DNA from: Clavelina lepadiformis
Taxonomy: Eukaryota; Chordata; Ascidiacea; Aplousobranchia; Clavelinidae
NCBI RefSeq assembly: GCF_947623445.1
Contig: NC_135244.1
Location: forward strand, 19,220,860 to 19,284,859
Direction of reading: 5' to 3'
DNA: 64,000 nt
In this document: piece after piece, positions 1 through 11,018 of the stretch
How the letters are laid out: every line of letters begins with the position of its first letter
Position numbering within the stretch: position 1 is the stretch's first letter
The notes under the pieces: model-generated
What the model was told of the DNA's origin: nothing
Databases searched by the model: none
Seen by the model: only the letters and a program-made list of their open reading frames with translations
Position numbers and translations under genes: made by a program

Positions 1-3000
1 AAGACCGAACATGTTGTTGAAAGTGGCAGTGGCATTCTTCGCAATGTGACGAGCGTCATCACTAGAAATGCAGAATATCGTAAGGTGCTGTATGAAAGTG
101 TCACGTTGAATGTAATGGTAATTTGGTTTATTTGGTAATATTCTCTGTTTAACCATTTCTTTTACGACCCTAGATTCTACGAAAGTACAATTGTCTCCAA
201 CATTTACTCACTCAGCTGGCTTCACCGAGCTTAACCATAGTCAGCAATGCTTGTGGCGCCTTGTGGAATCTTTCAGCAATGTATGTCATAACGCCCATTT
301 CTTGAAAACTTTGTTGCCTTTGGCTATTTGGATTATTTGTATCGTTCATTGACCTGTAGTTTAAAAATAAATCCACTTAATGTTTTCACTTTGTGTAATA
401 ATTGCTATGAAATAATTCCTACTTAGCGAAATTGTTTACAAGTAGATAAAATTCCTCAAACAGGGATGAAACAGACCAGCAAACACTTTGGGATCTTGGG
501 GCAGTTGGCAAGCTACGAACGCTGATACATTCAAAACATGAAGTAATTTCACGTGGAAGCAGCGCTGCTCTACGAAACCTTTTAACTAATCGCCCTGCGA
601 AATTTTCATCTATGTTGCTTAATGGGGAAAGCTCAAAGACTGATATGCCATCACTGAAGGTAACAATGTACAATTGTGTCGATAATAAGTAAAACTCCAA
701 TAGCAAAAGCAAATTAACTAGTAAGTTTGTGAATGGTTTTGTTATAAATTGCTATTTTTTCATATATCCCTCATAATGATACCAATACAACTCGTCATTA
801 AGGTGCGGAAATTCAAACAGCTGGAAACGGAACTAAACCAAGTAACGTCCCTAAAGCCATCTGAACTATCAGAAAATTTCTCACCTAGACATCATGCTCA
901 ACATCCAAGCAGTAAGCAACAATCTTCGTCTCTGCATCAGAGCATGCAGGTACTTTTGGGAAAGTTTAAATTTACATTCTTTGCTGTCATCACTGACATG
1001 GTCACTGCTCATTTAATTGTAACCTCATCATCATTTTTTCTGTTTGTTTTTTCTTTGAGCTGTGTTACATTATTGCTTATATTTTTGCAATTAAATTTCA
1101 AATTTTCAATTATTCAAAATCTTGTAAAATTACATAATTTTTTCAATTTTTTACTTCCATAGGGACAACACTCAAGTGCCAAACTGAAATCACAACCTGG
1201 CATCCATTCCTCCGGAAGCCTGGGAAATCTTCATCAGACTGCCCCAAGGAGACCGATCCCTGCATGGGAGGCAGCCGGCAAGATGAATAATACTCTTCCA
1301 ATAAAATCCTCCACTGACGTGCTCCGTGCATCATCTGATAAAAGCAGAACCATACATAGTTGCAGCATCAATGAAAGTCCATACAGAGCTGGCATGGAAT
1401 CCTCCACGGCATCTCAATTGCCCCCTGCCTTCTCCAATCATCCAAACAACACCACACTTCACCCATCGTATGATGCTAACGGTGTGAAACCTCCAGTGTA
1501 TCATTCACGTTCTCGTTCCGATTTCAAAGCTGCTAGGACATGGTCCCACAATGGAAGCATGCCTAATTTAAACAACAACAACACCACTGTGGACACGACT
1601 GCTTGGCAATCCAAAGACTCAAAATCATCAACTAGTTCAAGCAATAGCAGTAAAATCTTAAGTCCCTCGCAAATGCCGACGGATTTGGTTGAAAAATTGC
1701 GCCATGTCAATGATGATTACAGCATGCAGGAAGATGATGACATGCCTGTTGATTACAGTCTAAAATTTACCGATGAGCAAAGTAGAACGCCGGCCATTCA
1801 GAGTCCACGCGCACAAAATGCAGTCGTTTATGAAAACAGAAGTAAATCTCTACCATCTCAAGTCCCCAATACCAAATTCGCAAATTCTGGAAAACCTTCA
1901 AATTCTGCCAGCTCAACTTCTGTCTGTCACACCAGAAGAATCACCGATGCTCCAAGATCCACAGACAAAGTGCACGGTGGCAGTAAAATTCCAACTCATC
2001 CAAAAATCGATCCATCTGTTGAGCAGAGAATTTTGTACGCCGACGACGAAATCTTTGAAACTGATGAAACGCCAACAAATTTCGGTGCAATATACGCGGA
2101 AGAGCAACTTTATGAGCATCTGCCAGTAGCCGACGAATACATGATGCAGCGATACCCTGAAGTTGTCGACAGCGCGCAAGTGAAGGTTGCCAACCCTGTT
2201 AGCAGCATTGAGGTCCAAGAGCGAGTGAAACATTATCACGTCGAAGATACCCCCATATGCTTCAGCACTCGGAGTTCTCTAAGTGACTTACATTGTGACA
2301 CCAATGACCAGCATACTAGTGCTCAAGCTAAACCAACTGATAGCAAAATGGATGAGCATACAGATCACATCAATAACATTGAGGAACCGAACGATCTAAA
2401 CGATTTTACCAACGAGGAGGACGATAAGTTCGAAACGCAGCCAGGAGCAATCACTCCTGGACCTTACTTCACAAAGTCAGCTCGTCACAGCGGCATCATG
2501 ACTCCCAGAACTCCCTTCTATCAAGACACGCCTATGATGTACAGCCCAAGCAGCTCCCGTTCATCTCTAGACTCTTGTGATGCGCACTCCATCCACAGTG
2601 ACGTCACAAGTGAGCCGGGTTCAAGGATGTTGAGTGGGATGATAAGTCCAAGTGAACTCCCCGATAGCCCAGGACAGTCCATGCCAGTTAGCAGATGCAG
2701 ATCGCCAAGCACTCTTCAAGAAAGTTCACGAGAGATGAAAAAGTTTCCGGTCCATGCCGCCTCTTCTGCGAATCTGCAGAATATTCCTGCTAAAAAGGTT
2801 CTAGATAAAAATGCCATAAACCAGAACACGGCACCAACCAAACCTCCATTAACCAGCATATCCGGACCGCAGTTTGTTGAAAAGGCACACGCAATGCACA
2901 CCGGTTACCTTGCAACGCTCAACCGACCGGATGAAGTGAAGCGATACAATGAAGAACCAGCGATGTCGGTGATAACGAGCTTCAGTGAATTAACCATAGA

Positions 3001-6000
3001 TGATGAGAAAGTGGGTCCTCTTTGCTCGAAACCTTTCGGCCAAGAGGAAGAGGAATATACAAAAGAGGACGACGGTAAGCAGAAGATCCAAGACACAAAA
3101 GAAACTGGCAGACCCAAGGATTCGAGCAAGTTGAAAGATGCTGGAAGCCGTGCGATCATGCAGGCAGGATACGTGACTTCGCTTCCGACAAATGATGAGA
3201 TCAAGCATTTTGTGTGCGAAGGCAGTTTGTCTCCGATGACATCATTGAGTGAAATAAGTGCTCTTCAATCCCACAATCAAGGATTTCAAAAGAAAAGCGG
3301 AAGTCCAGTGAAAGTTCGATGCTCCGCTGCTTCAAACAGGAACTCGTATGCCAGTCGATCCTCAGCAACAGGGGCCTCTGTTCCACTTCCACCAATATCT
3401 CAACAGGCTCAACCTAGTAGTACCGAGGGCAACGAGGAACTGAAAAAATCTTCAAGCTGTGAAACTACCGAATTGTCCGCAAATGCAAGCAGTTCTCTCC
3501 ATTCTCCAGATGGAAATATCTCCAACCTTGAGCAAACAGAAGAAAACAAAAGTGACTTCAGCGATTTTTCCGACAGTTCAAGTGATGACAATGATGGCCT
3601 GCTTCAAAAGTACATCGAACTGGCGATGCCGAAAAAGAAGTAAATGACGTATTTTGTTATTATTTATTTTATAGAGCTGTGTTATATATGCTTTCATATT
3701 CTCTAAAATCTAATGCTAAACAATATTTTTTCAGAAATTTTCATAAAAAACACTTCATTTCACCACAGTGTGTATGCATACAATAATACCTATTACATTG
3801 ACTACGTTAACTACAGTGATTCTTCATACATTCGCAGGTCGTCCAAAGGGGCTTCAGGCAAAAACACAAAATCAAGCAGCAAAGGGAAGCCATCGTCATC
3901 CTCATCCTCTAAACAGGAAGCGTCTACTCAAGCTGAGAAATCAATTACATCAACTCACGAATTGAAAAGCCAAGAGCAGCCAAACATGCTTAATATGAAT
4001 AAACATAGCGAAACAATGAAAGACAAAGAGCCAGAAATGACAAGCAAAGCAAGAAAACCTTTTGACACTGGTTATATAACCTCCCTCCCCACAACCGATG
4101 AGACAAAGACGTTCAACACAAATGGGACATTCTCTCCCATGACATGTTTAAGTGAGATCAGCGCCTTAAATTCACACAACGGAGGTTTTGAAAGATCTGA
4201 AGCCCACGAGGTTAAAGACAAACTAAGTGGTATGCCAACCTCTTCACAGACCGTTGACAATGTCAGTAGAACAAACACAGCATCCAGTGGAGTTTTTATT
4301 CCCTCAAATGATTCCTCTAAGAAGATGAGGAAAGGTGTTACAGACTTGAAAAATGACAATGCTTCAAATAATGCTAATGCGGAACAAACTGATGCAGATG
4401 AAGTTGAAGAAAATAGCAGCCTTGATGACTTGTTCGATTCTTCCAGTGATGACAATGATCTTTTAGAACAGTATATCCAGCTTGCTATACCAAGAAAAAA
4501 GTAAGTAAACTGGTTTATGACAATGCTTATTATACTAGTAACAGACTATTGTACTTGCAAAAGAAACCTTGATGGACCTTCCTTCTTATTTTCCTTCTTA
4601 TCTCCCTTAACCTTATTTGCTCCTAGTACACTAATATCATATAAAAAGTTAACGTGTAAGTCTTTGTTATTTCAGCTGCTATGTTTTCAGTTTTGTAAAT
4701 CTACTTTTCAGGTCATCAAGTCGAACAAATGGTTCGAAATCCACTAAAAGCAACAGTAGCAGCAGTCGAAATAAAGAAAAAACACAAAGCCGAAAATCCA
4801 CCCCTTCCAAGTCATCCAAACCATCGCTTAAGAACAGCCAGAGTTCGACAGCTAACAGGAATTCTGGTCAGCGTGTGTCCAACCACGTTCGAAAATATGA
4901 CACAAGTGAAAGAATTGCAGCAGCAAACAATCGCCTTAACGGAATGGACATCCTGCAGTACATTGAAAATAAGATGTCCTCTGTGCCAGCAGCAGATGAT
5001 TCAAGCGGAGAACTCGCAAAAGAAACTATTCCAAGTAAACCTGAGGAAAAAGAAGAAATTATTGCCAATGGCCAACGATCCCGGCACATCATGAAAACCG
5101 TTGAAACTCTCGGCCATAGCTATAGTGTGAAGAAACAACTCCGAACAACAGATAAAGTAGATGTTTCAGATAAAGCAACCAGCTGGGAGCCAGCTTCATC
5201 AACGGATTCATTTGTGAATTCCTCCATCCCTATGATGTCCAACAAGTCAAAAGTCCAAGCTTTTCTCCAAAGCAGACCAACAACTTATAACACCGAAGGC
5301 ACGCCGATTGAAATGTCTCGTTCCACTTCACTCAGCAATTTGACTGTCGAGTCTGGAACAGAAAATTACAATTTCAGCGCCCTACAAAACAGGGCAGCAG
5401 AAAAACAGTTACACCTAAGTATTAGCAATCAACCTTCCACTCCAAGTAAACAGATGTCTGAAAAGTTAAACGCATCATCATCTGATCCAATGAAATTGTC
5501 CACGGCGCCTATTCCCGGTGAACTTACGAATGACAGTGAAGCGATTTTAGTTGAGCTTGGACAGCAAATTACGAACATGACCTTGAGCACGGTAGACCAG
5601 ATTGCATCACGTGCAGATGCAGGCTATATGTCATCGTTGCCACACGCAGATGAGATCAAAAAGTTTAACGCTGAAGGTTCAGTGAGTGGCCACACTACCT
5701 TTAGTGCTCTCACGATTGACAGCGACACCAAGGTCACTCCCTGTGACCCGGACTTAACCAATCTTGGCATTCTTACTTCTCGTAATTTGATAACAAGCGG
5801 TGTAGCAGGAAAGAAAGCAGAGGACAAACACGTATCGCATGCACAATCCACTAGACCTGAGTTGCCTCAGTCCAATGATGTCGGAAATGCTGTTGACGAC
5901 TTGGTATGAGATGAGTTAAAATTGTCATATATTTTTGTAGGACTTGTGTTGATAACTTAATTTTATTTACAGATTATTATGATCATTCTATATTGAAATT

Positions 6001-8738
6001 GAATAAAAACAATGATTTTTTTTAGTATATATAAATAACTTAATATTTCTCCATTTAGGCTGAAGATGCTTCTATCTGTCGTACTGGTAACAATAGTTCA
6101 TTAAGTTCAATTGACATCGATTCCGATGGAGATGCAAATGATCTATTGAATGCCTGTATTTCATCTGCGATTCCTGATCCTAAAAGAGACCCTGCTGCTG
6201 CTTTGCCTCCTGTAAATTGCCTATTCATATAAATACACGTTTAAAATTCATAGTTCATGTCCAAGTTCCTAATTTTACCGGTTTTTGTGGCATTGATAAA
6301 TTAAAACAAAGTAAAAGCACTGAAATAACTTGTTTGTGTGTCTTTGCTTCTTCACCAACGTTGCTTACTATTCTTTTATTTTTCGTTCTAGCGGCAACTG
6401 CTTCTATCGCAAAGCAACAACCCCTCGTACCAAGGTCAACAGCCAAGTAGCAGCACCACCGCCAATGCCACCATCAATGCGAAAAACTTTCATTCTCCCT
6501 GCGATGACGACTGGGACATTGTGCATCGTGGTGCCAATGCAGCTGCAGCCAGTCTTGTGCAAAAACAACAGCTCAATGCAATCAGTCCCCTGTCGCTAGT
6601 TTCAATGTCATCTCCTGATCAACCAAGTACCAGTTTCAGTCTCTCCGCTGGACCCAACACTCAAACCAGTGATGGTTTCTATCGTCTGTCACAGCAACCA
6701 TCCATTGGTGATTCCAACACCTCCGATGCATCGGTTGGTTCGATGGTGCTAGGTGATGACGCAAAGTCGCTGATGAAATCTCAAAAACAAAGTCACCCTA
6801 GAATTGTAAAGGGAAAACCGTCATCTGAACTGAGCTCTTCCGAGAATAGGCCTGTGGCTGTCAAAGGTGGGAAGAAAGTTTATAGGAGCCCCATCACTGG
6901 GAAAGTGCGCGAGAATCTTCACTGCCCAAATCGCTCAAAAATCAACTCCTCGAGTGACTCGTCGAGTGCAAGATGCAAAGAAAAGCGCAATCGCAACAGC
7001 GGGAGCAGCAAGAGTCCCTGCAATAAATGCTATCCTTCACACTCTCGGCATCTACCCATCTCGGCTTCCATGGGAAAACTTGAAGACGTGCCTCCAGGAA
7101 GGTCCGATAGACACCCAATGTCAAACAGCTCAAAACAAATGGCATCTGGTTGCGGCGTCACCCACGATCAGAGGAAGCCGGTGCGTTCTAGAAGTGCACA
7201 TTCCGGCTACCAACCCTACATCACCCAACTCTACCCACCAATGCGCCAGATAAACATGAATGGTGGCAACGCCATGCTTAACGGCGTTGTTACCATGGCG
7301 GCAAGGGGAGATATGGTTTTGGCTCAGTGCGACGGCCAAAGCACGCAGTTTGTGCCGGTCACTATAGCTGGACAGTATGTTACACCCGTCGGCACCAGAC
7401 CCATTTTACTCAAGCAAGGTACATTCATACAAGAGGAACCAAGCCCCGCATTGCTGAGGAGTGTTTCACGTCACAGTCAAGCAAACAAAGCTGGTAACGG
7501 TAAGCCTCAATCGAGCAAGAAACTAAAGAAACCTGGTGGGAGTGCCAGCAGTGGCAAGAGTAAGATGTCATGGAAAGGTCTGAAGAAACTCCTGTCTCCC
7601 AATGAGGAGAATAAAACCATTACAGAATCCAGCCAAGGAAAATCATCCAGGAAAGGTCAGGCTGAAAAATCAAACTCTTCCTTATCAGAGAAGAAATCAG
7701 ATCATTCAAAAGATTCAGACGAAAGTCCTCCCAAGATTAACTCGAATACTTGGACCAAGAGCAAGGGCCATAAGGATCCCAAAACTCCAAGCGTGTCATC
7801 AGAACCTTCTTCTTCAAAAGAAGTAAAGACTTCCAAAATTCCTAGACATGCTCCTCCACTTAGCAGCAATCGGTTGTCCAGTCTGTCATTATCAAGTAGT
7901 AGTGCAAGCAATGCAAGCAGCGGATCACTGGACACTTTCAGACAAAAACCTGAGGCTGGAAAAACGATTTATCCCACTGTAAGCTCCATCAAAAACATTC
8001 CTAAGTCACCGTCTTCAAAAGCAAGAATGCTTGTCAACAAGTCTCCAAGTTCAAAATCGTCAGCAAATGCTTTAAAACCTGGTGTCGTTTCGACAACCAT
8101 CAATTCGAAACCCAGCACATCTAGTACTTCCCAAAATTGGAAGATAAGCCTGGAATCCAACTCGTCTGTTACCTCTTCAAGCACCCACGCTCGAAAAGTT
8201 GCGCCAAAATCACTGTCTGGGAGCCGGCAAAGCTCTGCAACTTCTCTATCAAGCAACAATCAGTCACTGAAGGGCAGAAAACCTTCTTTCTCCGTGGCCC
8301 CAGGTCAGATTGTGTCTGCACGGTCACTAAATGAGGTACAGTGGGCGCATGCTTTTTTCGCATGTTCGTTTTTTTGTCTTTGTCATTACTTCATATTGTC
8401 GAATGTTGATTATAGTGCTGTGCATGTGTAAGAGTATGTTGTTTAGATTGTCATATAACCCACATGTACCACTTCAACCTCAAAAATTTGCTAACCATCT
8501 CTAAGCAAGCGACTACACCGTTTTAAACACAGCAATCTTTATAATACAGGTCCAGGAAAGTTCAACAAAACTAAGCCAGGGTGACGTGGGGAGAAACTTT
8601 ACTTCCCCCTTGAGAAGAGTCGTCCAAGAAGTTGCTCCATTTAATTATCGGCCATCTAAGCGACCGTCCGTTCCTTCTGATCTCGAAACCTACGACCACG
8701 ACAAGCTGCAGCAGTATCTGAATCAAACAGCCGTGTAA
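1..8738 (+). CDS. APC: APC (adenomatous polyposis coli) homologue, 3' part; 5' end outside window
   Basis: Scaffold of the beta-catenin destruction complex and microtubule-associated protein. Exons, all phase-consistent: 1-84, 174-280, 464-659, 803-949, 1163-3639, 3838-4500, 4712-5903, 6059-6211, 6392-8335, 8550-8738; together 2384 codons including the stop TAA. The first three exons encode the end of the armadillo array (SGILRNVTSVI, SLTIVSNACGALWNLSA, DQQTLWDLGAVGKL, SSAALRNLLTNRPAK). Then come 15-aa repeats (MPVDYSLKFTDEQ; TPTNFGAIYAEEQ), 20-aa repeats (VEDTPICFSTRSSLSDL; EGTPIEMSRSTSLSNLTVES), the ISPSELPDSPGQ inhibitory segment, three SAMP-type Axin sites, a FDW-like block (DDWDIVHRGANAAAASL), the basic region (GGKKVYRSPITGKV, QGTFIQEEPSPALL) and VAPFNYRPS near the end. 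The armadillo start and the oligomerisation domain lie upstream of the window. Human APC has most of this in a single last exon; here it is split over several. The identification rests on many collinear motifs and is very secure. Confidence 0.96.
1738..2120 (+). repeat. APC: APC 15-aa beta-catenin-binding repeats (two recognised)
   Basis: Two copies are recognisable in the large APC exon: one around MPVDYSLKF (about 1738-1780) and one around TPTNFGAIYAEEQ (about 2065-2115). Both carry the acidic run followed by P-x-D/N-Y/F-S/G of the vertebrate 15-aa repeats. Human APC has three or four; other copies here may be too diverged to call by eye. Confidence 0.7.
2235..3280 (+). repeat. APC: APC 20-aa repeats and catenin-inhibitory segment
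   Basis: The first 20-aa repeat (VEDTPICFSTRSSLSDL, about 2238-2290) is close to the human one. TPMMYSPSSSRSSLDS followed by SGMISPSELPDSPGQ (about 2530-2690) corresponds to human repeat 2 plus the catenin inhibitory domain. Two more modules start with GYLATLNRPDEVKRY (about 2900) and GYVTSLPTNDEIKHF (about 3167) and end with S-F/L-S-E-L/I. They resemble the human segment LPDADTLLHF...SSLSALSLD but lack its FS core. Confidence 0.7.
3570..3639 (+). repeat. APC: SAMP-type Axin-binding motif 1 (ELAMP)
   Basis: Acidic SSDDNDGLLQKYIELAMPKK closes the large APC exon. It matches the vertebrate SAMP repeat DDLLQECISSAMPKK, which binds the Axin RGS domain. The exon ends inside the Lys run at a GTAAAT donor (phase 2). 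Confidence 0.85.
4436..4500 (+). repeat. APC: SAMP-type Axin-binding motif 2 (QLAIP)
   Basis: SSDDNDLLEQYIQLAIPRK ends exon 3838-4500, at the same position relative to the donor as motif 1 (phase 2, GTAAGT). Met of SAMP is replaced by Ile. The upstream context of this exon also mirrors the end of the preceding exon, which suggests duplication. Confidence 0.8.
6120..6190 (+). repeat. APC: SAMP-type Axin-binding motif 3 (SAIP)
   Basis: DANDLLNACISSAIPDPK in the small exon 6059-6211 is nearly the vertebrate SAMP repeat, including CISSA, but with Ile for Met. Confidence 0.85.
7832..7843 (+). other. APC: Candidate EB1-binding SxIP motif (SKIP) in APC
   Basis: TCCAAAATTCCT encodes S-K-I-P in the Ser- and Lys-rich C-terminal part of APC (context VKTSKIPRHAPP). 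SxIP in a basic, Ser/Pro-rich environment is the known EB1 docking motif and vertebrate APC carries one near its C terminus. Functional assignment is inference. Confidence 0.5.
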
Positions 8739-11018
8739 GTGTCCCCTTGACGTTCTTGCCTTAGCGGGTGTAGCATTTGAAGTAATAGCTCAATTTCTGT
8801 GGTTGCTTTTTAAAGATTACCTACCCAATGCTGCAATTGATTTTCTTTGTTTGTGTCCTTGTGCCGTTTCTGTAGATAACTTGTTATTGTAAAACCCGGC
8901 AGTATTTCTGTGAAAAAAATGTTGTTTCTGCTATTAAATCTCCTCTTTACTTTAACATCATGGCTCGCTTGTTTTTGTAACTTTTCTTTTCATCCAAATG
9001 GTGTTCATTTCAGAGTTACAGATTTTTTAGTAATTGCGAAATATAACTGTGCTCGTGATTTATTTTCGCTTTCAATCGGCGCTCGTGTTTTTCGTCTCGC
9101 AATTATGGTTATATCTTGGTGCACAAACTCAATCAAAATCTCCAGGTTACAAACATGTCAACGTTTTTTGAGAGTTTTTTACGTCAACTCATTTCGCAGC
9201 GCATGCATTTTTCGATATGTCGTTTAGTTTGTGATTGTACTATGTGTCGTTTCTTTGTGATATTATCTTGACATGGTCACTTATCAATACAAAACTATGT
9301 TGGTTTTGAAAATGAAATATTCTATTGAATCTTTTTAATTACTTCTTACAAAGTTACCAACCGGCATTTTACGACGTACGATACACGTAATGGGGGATGT
9401 GCGTACTTCGCAATAAGTTTAAAATGGCCGCAATGTGGTAAAATATTTATTGATCCTCGGGTTGAGGAAAGTCTTTGCCCGACATTACTCATCTACGATT
9501 CCTCACCACTCAAGCCGTTATTATTATTCCATCAAAGAAAATGGCTGTAATATGGGCAATGATGATGGGGAACATGTTGATAAGGTACTTGGATGGTAAG
9601 CTACTTCTGTGAGTTTCGGTATGTGAGGACATTGGCATGTTAGAAATGGCCAAAAATTTGGCGTAGGATTGTCGTTATGAAGTTTGGATCGAGGGATCAG
9701 ACAACGACAGTACCGGAAAGTGTATGACGGTCAGGGCCAGCCTTAGCAAGCGCGGTGCCCCTTGCGGATGTTAAATAACTAAATGTAATAATAAGGTAAC
9801 GCAAACCAAATATCACCTCTTCAAATTAACTCCCATCAAAGCTTTGCGTCGTGATATATTTTCGCCAAAATATTATCTTTCGAGAACAAATTGAGAGCAA
9901 CGCTATGATTTGTGCAAAATAAAAGCTGAATTGTTATTTTTCTTTTTGTGCAAAGCAAGGCGGGGTCCAACGCAGTCGCATCGCGTGTTTTGTGTTTCCA
10001 TTTCTGTTATAAGAGCATAGACGAAGAAGTATAGAGCATAGAAGTGTCGTCATTTTCAGCGCCCTCGTTTACTCAATACGTTTCGTATCTTGTTCTTTCA
10101 CACAAAACGACAGTAAATTTACTACTTTGTCGGAAATAAGATTATTCTTTCAATATAAAAGTCTAAAATACCCTGGTGTAGCTTGGAACTTATGCGCAAC
10201 GCAAAGTCCATTGGCAAACACGGACAACATGTTTCAATCAGTACATATCATGTAAAATTTTGTTATGTTAGTGGTTTGAATGAAGCACTTTATTTTCTTG
10301 TGTGTGTTTCAGAAAATCTAACTGACAGTGGAAAGATAATTAATAATCCATTTTTAAACAATTAATTAGTGTATTTATTGAAATATACCGAACGCCATAT
10401 CTCATGTACGGGCCTTTCCCTATTCCATACTGTCTCCAAATACAAAATAACAGCAAAAGGGGAACAAAAATATTTTGTGAGAGTGTATTTTGTACGTTTA
10501 ACTTTTATGCACAACTGGGAATCGAAAATAGGCTACGCAGTAATTAACGAGCGTATTTAAATTTATAGAAATCGTCCAATACTTGACCGTATTCCAATGC
10601 TTGATATTTAAAAATATAGGAATCTGTGTGCAGTTGGGAGCAATGCCCTTTCTTTTGTTTCATTAACTAATTCAAGGTTATTCACAGAATAAGTGTGCAT
10701 TTTGATCTTTAGAAAATTTGGTTCTCTTATACTTTTGCCCTCCGACTTAAAGGCCTGAATGGGTTGAACTTCAAACTTGCATGCATTTATAAAAAAAATC
10801 GTGAATCTCACAAGAAATTGTTTTATTTTATCTAGCTTAGACCTATGGTATTGCCATACGGTGCATTGTAGGCAATGTGCAGATGTGAGACAATACCGTA
10901 CAGTACCCAGTATTGGTACATCACCATATGTGACATGACTTTGTCATATGTCTTATTCACTTATGATGTTTATTGTTAAATTTGTAGAAGCAAAGTAATT
11001 AAAATTTTGGGCATAAAA
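8739..11018. other. Intergenic region APC-ALG12; no gene recognised
   Basis: AT-rich sequence with many stops in all frames; a TTG-start ORF at 8910-9227 has no recognisable motif. A variant polyA signal ATTAAA at 8933-8938 could serve APC. Around 9732-9770 a CAGGGCCAGCCTTAG...GCGGTGCCCC stretch resembles the end of a hAT-type repeat, but no partner end was found. Confidence 0.5.

Noticed and set aside
749-1162. Long plus-strand frame running from the intron through an APC exon
   Set aside because: Only 803-949 is coding by similarity; the rest is intron that happens to stay open until the TAG of the next acceptor.
3713-3837. Open frame in front of APC exon 3838-4500
   Set aside because: It is intron sequence in the same frame; the acceptor at 3836-3837 restores the phase left by the previous exon.
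9732-9770. hAT-like start CAGGGCCAGCCTTAG
   Set aside because: No matching right end within several kilobases; similarity is short.
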